From a bacterium (GTDB lineage Bacteria > ARS69): a stretch of DNA of 7,122 nt. The notes beneath the pieces are model-generated. The model ran no database searches and was not told the DNA's origin. It saw nothing but the letters and a program-made list of their open reading frames with translations. This document shows, piece by piece, positions 1-6,885 of this stretch; within the stretch, counting starts at the first letter, position 1; each line of letters begins with the position of its first letter. The translations under genes and the position numbers were made by a program. The DNA lies in NCBI GenBank assembly GCA_025774805.1, contig JALGZR010000134.1, forward strand, positions 1 through 7,122. Reading direction: 5' to 3'.

Positions 1-2484
1 GGATTCGAGATCCGCTGGTCGGCCCAGTCGGACCAGCTCTGGTCGGACGAGGAAGGTGGCGCCAACATGGATACCGACGGCATAGGCGCCATCGACAACG
101 TGTACGTCACGTTCAACTCCTCGACCGGGGCGATCGCGGACGACTTCGAGAGCAACAGCTTTTCCGCGCTCGATTCCACCGGGTCCGGCAACGCCCAGTG
201 GGTGCTTGCGACCGCGGCGAGCACCTACGACGGATGGCACCTCGAGCTCGATCCCCAGTACAAGAACAAGGGGAACACCTGCGACTTCTCGAACGATTGG
301 ATGTGGGCCGCCAAGCCGGCGGGGCAGGCGATCCCGGAGAACGACTTCCGGTACGTCGTCACGACTCCGGTCTTCGACGTCTCCGGGTGGATGGGAGCCG
401 TCATCGAGTACGCCGCCTACATGTGCGCGGACGGAGCCCGGGAGGACTTCGTCGATCACGACATCCGGGTGTACAACGACAGTCTGGCACGCTGGACGGC
501 CTGGCGCGACCACGACGGCAGCATCTGGTACTCGGGATGCGACTTCTGGAACATGAACCAGGACCGGGACGATCTGACGGAGTTCCTGGGACCGGGGGTC
601 GACTCGCTGCAGTTCGCGTTCGAGCTGATCGACATCTCCCAGGCCGGCGAGTGGTCCTGGGGCAAGCACGGAGGCGTCCAGTACCTGGTCGACCACGTCT
701 CGTTCGGCAGCTTCGACGGGTCGGGGTCGACCTTCGACATCGTTCGAGGCATCTTCACGGACACGTTCTCGTTGTCGGATCCGTCCCACACGCCGACCCT
801 GGTGAACGCGGAGCAGGGCAACTGGATCGGGATCCACGCGGGCGGCCGTCTCTTCTCGGACCACGACTCGCTGGGCGTGGACGTCCAGGACATCAACGGA
901 ATCACGCGGACGAACATCCATCTCTTCTGGCGCCACGACGCTCCGGCGGGTACTCCCACCGGGCCGCGGGACTCGGAGCAGGTGTTCACGCCCTGGATGA
1001 TGAAGTCCATGGACTACTCCTCTCCCGATCCCCAATCCACCACCGACGAGGGAGTCTACCGGGCCATCATCGGCGACGACACCGGCGGCAACGAGGACGT
1101 CAGCGGGGCGGGGGGTGACAGCCTCATCTGGCTGCCCGGCCTCACCGTCGAGTACTACGTCCGGGCCATCGACAACAGCGTGCCCCCGGACACGGCCACC
1201 TGGCCGGGGGCCGCCTCCGACACGACCGGCAACGCGGAGTTCTCGATCCTGCCGTTCGGCCTGACCTGCGGGCCGGGTGATGAGCGGATTCTCCTCGTGG
1301 ACGACTTCCCGCGCGGCTACATCGACTGGGAGAACTCGACGAACTTCAATCCCACGGGCGGTCTGGGCTGGGGTGCGTTCGACGCCGGCGGCGCGGACTT
1401 CGAGGTGGCCGAGGTCCTGATCGAGAGGGCGCTCGCGCTCCTCTACGGCGGCTCTCCGACCGACCCGAACTGGGACAAGTACGACGTCGGGGGCTCCGGA
1501 TCGGGCGAGCAGGCCGAGCCCCGCGGAGTCTCCGACTCGGATCGAGGTCTCGGTGCGTACATGGACGATCTGAACCAGCCCGTGTACGACCTGATGATCT
1601 GGACCAACGGTCGCTTCGACTCCTACGCGTTCTACGACACGACGCGCATCGAGCTGAAGACCTACCTCGAGCGCGGTGGAAACCTGTTCCTCACGGGGGA
1701 CGAGATCGCGTACGCGCTCGGTCCGACTCCCGGTGTCGGGCAGGCGGCCGATTCGGTGATCCACTTCATCGACGAGTACCTCGGGATCGTGTTCGCGGCG
1801 GTCGGAGACAACCAGACCGGGGACCGCATCCTCAACGTGGTGGGGGAGCCCTCGACCTCGTTGGACGGGGTCGCACTCGGCATCTACGGCGAGTGCCCGC
1901 TCCGGCTGAACTGGGACCGCTTGACCGAGTCGACGGCCAGCGATCTCGACGTTCAGACGCTGGCCACGTATCAGAATGGCACTCCGGAGGACAACGGCCG
2001 CGCCTCGATCATCAAGGCGACCCGGACCGACTTCCCGGAGGCCGGGACCGCGGTAACGACGGGATTCGACATCTGTGCTCTGCTGAACGATCGGGCCCGA
2101 GCCTGCATCCTGGGTCGGGTCATCGTGAACGACTACGGAATGACGGTCTCGAACACACCCGACTGCGTGCGGCACGGCAACGATGCGCCGCAGATCGCGA
2201 GCGGATTCGGATTCAACCTGGCCGCGGCGTCGCCGAATCCGTTCTCGAAGTCGACCTCCATCCGGTTCAGCGTTCCGGGCCGTACGCACGTCAAGATCGA
2301 CGTGTACAACATCCTCGGTCAGAGGGTGCGTACGCTCGTCAACGAGCCGCTGGAGGCGGATTCCTACGTCCGCGAGTGGGACGGCCGCGCCGATGGCGGT
2401 GAGCGGGTCTCCAGCGGGATCTACTTCTACAAGATGGTCGCCGGGGAATACGCCGCCACGAAGAAGGCGGTGCTGTTGCGGTAG
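1..2484 (+). CDS. Secreted multidomain protein with C-terminal type IX (FlgD-like) sorting domain, 5'-truncated
   Basis: The reading frame is open from the first base, so only the last 827 residues are seen. Residue numbers here count from base 1. Residues 1-40 look like the end of a beta-rich domain (GIGAIDNVYVTF at 27-38). About 45-240 is a second, similar aromatic- and Asp-rich domain ending in a comparable strand (VQYLVDHVSFG). About 427-700 resembles the GATase-1/ThuA-like alpha/beta regions of large secreted FCB proteins: LLVDDF near 431-436, YDLMIWTNG at 529-537, and YLERGGNLFLTGDE at 555-568. About 737-827 is a FlgD-like Ig/T9SS type A sorting domain: SPNPF at 744-748, YNILGQRVRTL at 769-779, SGIYFYKM at 805-812, and a basic end KKAVLLR. 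Known members of this class are exported by Sec, carried across the outer membrane by type IX secretion, and anchored or released. No catalytic residues were recognised, so the substrate is unknown. The ATG at 67 is probably internal. A strong hairpin follows the stop codon. Confidence 0.85.
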   Translation, partial: GFEIRWSAQSDQLWSDEEGGANMDTDGIGAIDNVYVTFNSSTGAIADDFESNSFSALDSTGSGNAQWVLATAASTYDGWHLELDPQYKNKGNTCDFSNDWMWAAKPAGQAIPENDFRYVVTTPVFDVSGWMGAVIEYAAYMCADGAREDFVDHDIRVYNDSLARWTAWRDHDGSIWYSGCDFWNMNQDRDDLTEFLGPGVDSLQFAFELIDISQAGEWSWGKHGGVQYLVDHVSFGSFDGSGSTFDIVRGIFTDTFSLSDPSHTPTLVNAEQGNWIGIHAGGRLFSDHDSLGVDVQDINGITRTNIHLFWRHDAPAGTPTGPRDSEQVFTPWMMKSMDYSSPDPQSTTDEGVYRAIIGDDTGGNEDVSGAGGDSLIWLPGLTVEYYVRAIDNSVPPDTATWPGAASDTTGNAEFSILPFGLTCGPGDERILLVDDFPRGYIDWENSTNFNPTGGLGWGAFDAGGADFEVAEVLIERALALLYGGSPTDPNWDKYDVGGSGSGEQAEPRGVSDSDRGLGAYMDDLNQPVYDLMIWTNGRFDSYAFYDTTRIELKTYLERGGNLFLTGDEIAYALGPTPGVGQAADSVIHFIDEYLGIVFAAVGDNQTGDRILNVVGEPSTSLDGVALGIYGECPLRLNWDRLTESTASDLDVQTLATYQNGTPEDNGRASIIKATRTDFPEAGTAVTTGFDICALLNDRARACILGRVIVNDYGMTVSNTPDCVRHGNDAPQIASGFGFNLAAASPNPFSKSTSIRFSVPGRTHVKIDVYNILGQRVRTLVNEPLEADSYVREWDGRADGGERVSSGIYFYKMVAGEYAATKKAVLLR
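2220..2481 (+). other. FlgD-like / T9SS type A C-terminal sorting domain (coding sub-feature)
   Basis: This is the last 88 or so residues of the upstream secreted protein. It starts with the NPF motif that commonly opens these domains (N746-P747-F748). It continues with the alternating strand pattern IRFSVPG, VKIDVYNILGQ, VREWDG, SGIYFYKM, and ends in a short basic-hydrophobic tail right at the stop codon. In type IX systems this domain is recognised at the outer membrane after Sec export and is often cleaved off. No type IX machinery gene is in the window, so use of that route is inferred from the domain alone. Confidence 0.8.
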
Positions 2485-2509
2485 GGCCGAGCGATCGTCT
2501 CGATCGAAC

Positions 2510-2541
2510 GGGGGGGCCGATCCTTCGGGATCGGCCCTTCC
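2510..2541 (+). terminator. GC-rich hairpin with TTCG loop, likely intrinsic terminator
   Basis: Bases 2514-2523 (GGGCCGATCC) and 2528-2537 (GGATCGGCCC) are perfectly complementary around a TTCG loop closed by C-G, an exceptionally stable tetraloop. The stem can extend to 2510 and 2541 through two G-U wobbles and two G-C pairs. It begins 25 bases after the stop codon of the secreted protein and ends 22 bases before the next start. The 3' flank is only TTCCTC, not a run of T. It could therefore be a strong but T-poor terminator, or a transcript-stabilising 3' end. Confidence 0.7.
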
Positions 2542-2550
2542 TCATGAATG

Positions 2551-2559
2551 CCGGGGTAA
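2551..2559 (+). promoter_or_regulatory. Ribosome binding site of the inositol monophosphatase gene
   Basis: The GGGGTAAGG-like purine stretch lies 4-5 bases before the ATG at 2564. The reading frame is open far upstream to 2183, but that part overlaps the secreted-protein gene and the hairpin. This site fixes the start at 2564, because the in-frame stretch between the hairpin and 2564 has no other usable start codon. Confidence 0.55.
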
Positions 2560-2563
2560 GGCC

Positions 2564-3400
2564 ATGGAACGTCTGGAGATTCTCGAGGAGGCCACCCGGA
2601 TCGCGCGCGCCGCCGGCCGTCTCCTTCTCGAATTCGTCGGCGAGTCCCTCGACGTCCGGTTGAAGGGGGACGTGAATCTGGTGACGCGCGCGGATCACGC
2701 CTCCGAGGAGCTCATCGTGAGCGCGATCCGCCGGGGTTTCCCCACGCACGGCATCCTTGCGGAGGAGGGGGGGCGTGCGCCGGCCGGGGCGGCCGCGGAG
2801 CGGCTCTGGGTCGTCGACCCTCTCGACGGGACGACGAACTTCGCGCACGGTCTTCCGCTATGGAGTGTCTCGATCGGGGTCTGCGACGCCGAGGGGCCGG
2901 AGATCGGCGTGGTCTACGACCCCTCTCGGGACGAGTGCTTCACGGCGGCGCGCGGGCACGGGGCCCGGCTCGACGGCGTTGCGATTCGGGTGTCCGAAAC
3001 GGGGGATCTCGGAAGAGCCCTCCTGGTCACCGGATTCCCCTACGACATTCGCACGAGCGAGATCGACAACCTGGACCACTTCACCCACTTCATGAAGCGG
3101 TGTCGGGCCGTCCGCCGACTCGGCAGCGCCGCCCTCGATCTCGCCTACATCGCCTGCGGCCGATTCGACGGGTTCTGGGAGCTGAAGCTGCACCCCTGGG
3201 ACGTCGCGGCCGGGGTCCTGCTGGTGGAGGAGGCAGGGGGTCGGGTCACCCGATTCGGCGGGGAGCCCTTCGACATCCACTCGAACGAGATCGTGGCCGG
3301 TCCGGAGCCTCTGCTCGAGGCGATGCGGGGGGTACTCGCCCTCGGGCGTCGGGCGGCCCCGCCCTCGGATGAGCCACTCCAAACTCTTGAAGAATCATAA
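2564..3400 (+). CDS. Inositol monophosphatase family protein (SuhB-like)
   Basis: This 278-residue protein is close to the usual 260-270 of bacterial inositol monophosphatases. The family removes phosphate from myo-inositol 1-phosphate and related sugar phosphates using Mg2+; it is cytoplasmic, and no signal peptide is present. All diagnostic motifs are intact: KGDVNLVTRAD at 34-44, AEEGG at 66-70 (metal-ligand Glu), WVVDPLDGTTNFAHG at 82-96 (motif A, Asp85 and Asp88), RRLGSAALDLAY at 184-195, and WDVAAG at 212-217 (motif B, Asp213). The order and spacing fit SuhB-type enzymes better than CysQ or fructose-1,6-bisphosphatase. A histidinol-phosphatase or other sugar-phosphate specificity cannot be excluded. 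The last 17 or so residues, rich in Pro, Ala and Glu, extend beyond the core fold. The ATG at 2564 has a purine-rich site just upstream. The gene lies after a strong hairpin, so it probably starts its own transcript, but no convincing promoter is seen in the short gap. Confidence 0.93.
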   Translation: MERLEILEEATRIARAAGRLLLEFVGESLDVRLKGDVNLVTRADHASEELIVSAIRRGFPTHGILAEEGGRAPAGAAAERLWVVDPLDGTTNFAHGLPLWSVSIGVCDAEGPEIGVVYDPSRDECFTAARGHGARLDGVAIRVSETGDLGRALLVTGFPYDIRTSEIDNLDHFTHFMKRCRAVRRLGSAALDLAYIACGRFDGFWELKLHPWDVAAGVLLVEEAGGRVTRFGGEPFDIHSNEIVAGPEPLLEAMRGVLALGRRAAPPSDEPLQTLEES

Positions 3401-3417
3401 GTTACGCTGAAGTACCC

Positions 3418-3446
3418 TTGCGGGCTCCTCCTCCTGTTGCTAAGAT
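3418..3446 (+). promoter_or_regulatory. Putative sigma70-like promoter of the outer-membrane fusion gene
   Basis: TTGCGG (3418-3423) and TAAGAT (3441-3446) are separated by exactly 17 bases. They match the -35 consensus at 3 of 6 positions and the -10 consensus at 4 of 6, including the conserved first TA and last T. The stretch 3381-3450 is clearly more AT-rich than its surroundings, as expected of a promoter. It would give a leader of about 60 bases before the start at 3512. The consensus in this lineage is unknown, so this remains a pattern match. Confidence 0.4.
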
Positions 3447-3500
3447 CACACCGGGGCTCGGACTCCGCGCGCCGAGCTCGCCCGCCCTCCAGACCCCCAC

Positions 3501-3504
3501 GAGG
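3501..3504 (+). promoter_or_regulatory. Ribosome binding site (GAGG) that sets the start at 3512
   Basis: GAGG lies 7 bases before the ATG at 3512, an ideal spacing. The protein begins with a proper signal peptide from that ATG, which supports this start. The other ATG, at 3505, is out of frame. Confidence 0.65.
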
Positions 3505-3511
3505 ATGATCC

Positions 3512-6500
3512 ATGGCCGGACGACTCGGTCTCCCGCGGCTCCTTCCCCTTCTGATCGCCGGTGCTGTCGGACTGCTGCCCGGGCCCGCCCTCGCCCAGTT
3601 CGGGAAGAACAAGGTCCACTACAAGGACTTCCACTGGCGGACGATCGAGACCCCCAACTTCGAGATCTACTACTACGACGGGGAGGAGGAGTCGGCGTTC
3701 CGGGCCGCCCGGATGGCCGAGCGGGCCTACAGCCGCCTCTCCCGGATTCTCGGTCACGAGGTGGAGGAGAGGATCCCGGTCATCGTCTATGCCTCTCACA
3801 CCGACTTCCAGCAGACGAACATCACGCCCGGCCTCATCCCGGAGGGAACCGGCGGCATCACCGAGTTCACCAAGCGCCGGGTCTTCCTGCCCTTCACCGG
3901 CTCGTACGGGGAGTTCGACCACGTCTTGACGCACGAGCTCGTTCACGCCTTCCAGGTGGATCTCCTGTTCGGAGCGACCTCGGACGTCAATCCGTTCTCC
4001 TTCCAGCCTCCACTCTGGTTCATGGAGGGCATGGCGGAGTACCTCTCCCTCGGCGGAATCGATCCGAACACGGAGATGTGGCTCAGGTGGTCCGCCCTCG
4101 ACGGCCAGTTGATCCCGCTCCAGTACATGGACCGCATCTACGACATCCGCGTCTACCGAATCGGTCAGGCCATCCTCTCCTTCCTCGGGGAGCGCTTCGG
4201 GGACGAGCGTCTCGGGGAGCTCCTCCGCAAGACCGTGTACTTCCGTTCGGTCGAGGTCGCGATCGAGAAGTGCTTCGGAATGGACCTCGAAGCGTTGAAC
4301 GAAGAGTGGGAGGATCACGTTCGCCGGAAGTACTACCCGCGAATCGTGGACCTCCACCGACCCGAGGAGCACGGCCGGCGCCTTCTCCGGAAGAAGGGCT
4401 TCAACGGCGTGCACATCGCGCCGTCGCTCTCCCCGGACGGACAGCGCGTCGTCTACATCCGCGACGGCCGGTTCTCGAAGGACATCGTCCTCGCCTCCGC
4501 CATCGACGGAAAGGCGCTTTCCACCCTCGTCCGGGGGGAGCGTTCCGAGGAGTTCGAGTCCCTGCGCTACTTCTACACCTCGATCGGGTGGTCGCCCGAC
4601 GGCCGGCGTCTCGCCTTCCCCTCCAAGAGCGGGGGAGAGGACGTTCTGAACATCTTCGACGTCGAGCGAAGGAAGACGGTCGAGGCCCTGAGACTCGGCT
4701 TCGACACCCTGTATTCCCCCGCGTTCCATCCCGACGGGCGACACGTCGTGTTCTCCGGAATCCGGGGCGGGAAGTCGGACCTCTTCCAGGTCGATCTGGA
4801 AACGCGCGAGCTCGAGCAACTGACCGACGATCCGTATCTGGCGCGAGATCCGCAGTGGTCGCCGGATGGAAAGAGACTCGCCTTCGTGACCGACCGGGGG
4901 CCCGACACCGATCTCGAGAGCCTGATCTTCGGGAAGCCCAAGGTCGCGATTCTGGACGCCGAGACCGGACAGATCCGTGTCCTTCCCGGCCAGGAGGGAA
5001 AGAGCATCACCCCGCAGTGGGGTCCGGACGGACGCCACCTCGCCTTCGTCTCCGATCGGGACGGGGTGTCCGACCTCTACGTCCAGGATCTGCGGACGGA
5101 TCGGCTCCACCGTCTGACTCAGCTCATCACCGGCGTGACCGGAGTCATCGAGTCCAGCCCGCCGTTCTCCTGGTCGAAGAACGGGGAGCGGATCATCTTC
5201 ACCACGTTCATGGGGGACGGTTGGGAGCTCTACGAGATCGCGGATCCGCTCTCGAAGATGTTCGAGGTCGAGCGGTTGGAGCCGCTCGAGCAGATCGCCC
5301 GGCGGGAGCGGGACGGGAGCATCCCGTGGGACCACCCCGATCCCGCCACCGAGGATCGCCTCCTCGCCGCCGCGGAGGCGAGCGGCGACGCGCCGGTCCC
5401 GGAGAAGACCGGGCCAACGACGGCGGCGGCCACCGGACCCGAGGCAGGGACCCCAGTCGTGCGGGCGGCCGAGCCGGCCGGGAGCTCCGAATCCCTTCCG
5501 CCGACCTCGGAGGACGGGGGCGGTCCGTCCTCGGAGCCCGCGACCACCCGGCTGGTCGACCTTCTCGGGCGGGGCTCCTCCCCGGTGCCGGTCGCCGGCC
5601 CGGGACACCTCTCCCCCGAGCGACGAGAGCCCGCCCCCGGAGTCCGCGATTCCGACCCGGCTCCGACGCCTCCCCGTATGACGCTGTCCGACGTGATCGC
5701 CGAGACGACCCATGACCTCCCCCATCCGGACTCGCTCGAGTCGAGACCGTACCGGCTCAAGTGGTCGCCCGACTTCGTGGGAGCTTCCCCGGTGTTCGCG
5801 TCCAACGTCGGTTTCGCCGGCTCGGCTCAGATCGCGATCTCCGACATCCTCTCGAATCACGTGATCCAGATCGGGGCGTCGATCTACGGGTCGTTCGACG
5901 ACTCGGACCTGTTCCTCGGCTACACGAACCAGAAGAGCCGAACGAACTGGGGAGCCGCGGCCTTCCAGTTCCGGAACGACTACGGAATCTACTCGGCCCC
6001 GGACCGAACGGGGTACGAGAGCCAGATCTTCCGGGGGGTCCAGGCCTACATCTACCGTCCGTTCTCCAAGTTCAGCCGGCTGGAGTTCGCGGTCCGAGGG
6101 ATGGCCGTTTCGCGGACCGTCTTCACACAGAGCTTCGTGAGCGGCTACGTGACCTCCGACGAGGTCGGCTCGGACCATCTTTACTACGGGGGGCCGGAGA
6201 TCGCCCTGGTGAACGACAACGTCGTGTACGGTTACTCGGGACCACTCAACGGCCAGCGCGGGCGCCTCTCCGTGGAACAGGCCCTCGGGGACATCCAGTT
6301 CACGACGACGATCGGCGACTACCGCCGGTACTTCGCGCTCGGGCGAACGACCACCTTCGCGATTCGCGTCATCGGGGGAGCGAGCGAGGGGAACACGCCC
6401 CAGATCTTCCGGGTGGGAGGGCCGGAGACCCTGAGGGGAATCGGATACGGATCCTCCCAAGGCGAGCACCTGGGCCTGCTCAACCTCGAGTTGCGCTTTC

Positions 6501-6772
6501 CGCTCGTCGAGACCCTGAGGCTCGGCTGGCCGCTGCGGGTCGGGCTCGGAGGTATCAACGGGGTCTTCTTCTTCGACCTGGGCGGGGCCTGGGATGACGA
6601 CGCCCGCCTGTTCCGGGGCGGCCGTCTCGACGACATCTCGTCGGGATTCGGCTTCGGCCTCCGTCTGGGGCTCGGGTACTTCTCGCTCAAGTACGACATC
6701 GCCCAGCGGCACGACTTCAAAGAGACGCTCGAAGACTCACGGAGTTACTTCTCCATCGGGGTGGACTACTAG
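3512..6772 (+). CDS. Outer-membrane fusion: HExxH metallopeptidase - six-bladed TolB-like propeller - Omp85/BamA-like barrel
   Basis: This 1086-residue envelope protein reads in order as follows. Residues 1-28 are a Sec signal peptide (basic start, hydrophobic core, PALA before Gln29). About 40-280 is a peptidase MA-like zinc metallopeptidase: HELVH at 141-145 (His141 and His145 as ligands, Glu142 catalytic) with WFMEGMAEY at 169-177, where Glu172 is the probable third ligand. About 299-578 holds six PD40/TolB-type repeats, with SPDG-like turns at 307, 361, 406, 450, 504 and 555, so a six-bladed propeller. About 595-740 is a Pro/Ala/Glu/Ser/Gly-rich, probably disordered linker. About 745-1086 is a beta barrel with Omp85 hallmarks: LRGIGYG at 974-980 (Arg975, the lumen-loop Arg-Gly motif), NLELRFPL at 991-998, and a final Tyr. 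No POTRA domain is visible. Homologues are often annotated as TolB-like, PD40 or BamA/TamA proteins; a specific function is not known to me. Outer-membrane insertion with a protease domain in the periplasm or at the surface is inferred. Confidence 0.9.
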   Translation: MAGRLGLPRLLPLLIAGAVGLLPGPALAQFGKNKVHYKDFHWRTIETPNFEIYYYDGEEESAFRAARMAERAYSRLSRILGHEVEERIPVIVYASHTDFQQTNITPGLIPEGTGGITEFTKRRVFLPFTGSYGEFDHVLTHELVHAFQVDLLFGATSDVNPFSFQPPLWFMEGMAEYLSLGGIDPNTEMWLRWSALDGQLIPLQYMDRIYDIRVYRIGQAILSFLGERFGDERLGELLRKTVYFRSVEVAIEKCFGMDLEALNEEWEDHVRRKYYPRIVDLHRPEEHGRRLLRKKGFNGVHIAPSLSPDGQRVVYIRDGRFSKDIVLASAIDGKALSTLVRGERSEEFESLRYFYTSIGWSPDGRRLAFPSKSGGEDVLNIFDVERRKTVEALRLGFDTLYSPAFHPDGRHVVFSGIRGGKSDLFQVDLETRELEQLTDDPYLARDPQWSPDGKRLAFVTDRGPDTDLESLIFGKPKVAILDAETGQIRVLPGQEGKSITPQWGPDGRHLAFVSDRDGVSDLYVQDLRTDRLHRLTQLITGVTGVIESSPPFSWSKNGERIIFTTFMGDGWELYEIADPLSKMFEVERLEPLEQIARRERDGSIPWDHPDPATEDRLLAAAEASGDAPVPEKTGPTTAAATGPEAGTPVVRAAEPAGSSESLPPTSEDGGGPSSEPATTRLVDLLGRGSSPVPVAGPGHLSPERREPAPGVRDSDPAPTPPRMTLSDVIAETTHDLPHPDSLESRPYRLKWSPDFVGASPVFASNVGFAGSAQIAISDILSNHVIQIGASIYGSFDDSDLFLGYTNQKSRTNWGAAAFQFRNDYGIYSAPDRTGYESQIFRGVQAYIYRPFSKFSRLEFAVRGMAVSRTVFTQSFVSGYVTSDEVGSDHLYYGGPEIALVNDNVVYGYSGPLNGQRGRLSVEQALGDIQFTTTIGDYRRYFALGRTTTFAIRVIGGASEGNTPQIFRVGGPETLRGIGYGSSQGEHLGLLNLELRFPLVETLRLGWPLRVGLGGINGVFFFDLGGAWDDDARLFRGGRLDDISSGFGFGLRLGLGYFSLKYDIAQRHDFKETLEDSRSYFSIGVDY

Positions 6773-6885
6773 AGATCCACAGGCCGGCTCCTCGGTCCTC
6801 GGGGACGGCCGCCGCCGGAGATCGATCGATCGGGCCGGGAAGGCCGGAACGGACGGACCGGCCGCCGGGGAAAGAGGCGAGGAGA
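6773..6885. other. Intergenic region with short palindromes
   Basis: This 113-base GC-rich gap has no T-rich terminator. It contains a perfect 12-base palindrome, GATCGATCGATC (6820-6831), and a 6-base-pair stem of GGCCGG (6842-6847) and CCGGCC (6858-6863) with a 10-base loop. No promoter is convincing. The simplest reading is read-through from the outer-membrane fusion gene into the lipoprotein gene. The hairpin stands 8 bases before the AAAGAGG site and could affect translation or mRNA stability, but that is speculative. Confidence 0.4.
6871..6877 (+). promoter_or_regulatory. Ribosome binding site of the lipoprotein gene (AAAGAGG)
   Basis: AAAGAGG ends 8 bases before the GTG at 6886. A second GAGG at 6879-6882 is too close to the start to be the main site. 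Together with the lipoprotein signal that starts at once after the GTG, it supports a GTG start. Confidence 0.6.

Noticed and set aside
67-69. ATG as the start of the secreted protein
   Set aside because: The frame continues upstream with plausible protein sequence, the ATG falls inside a domain, and no signal peptide follows it.
2183-2563. Upstream extension of the inositol monophosphatase frame
   Set aside because: The extension overlaps the sorting domain of the upstream gene and the hairpin and translates to Arg/Ser-rich sequence. The family's N-terminus fits the ATG at 2564, which has its own ribosome binding site.
3418-5715. A 765-codon plus-strand frame overlapping the outer-membrane fusion gene
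   Set aside because: It is Arg/Pro/Gly-rich without recognisable motifs and is out of frame with the well-supported gene. It is a composition shadow.
3446-6712. A 1088-codon open frame on the minus strand, opposite nearly the whole outer-membrane fusion gene
   Set aside because: Its translation is dominated by Arg, Gly, Glu, Val and Asp, with no domain, signal peptide or motif, while the plus-strand frame has several. Long antisense open frames are expected opposite GC-rich genes.
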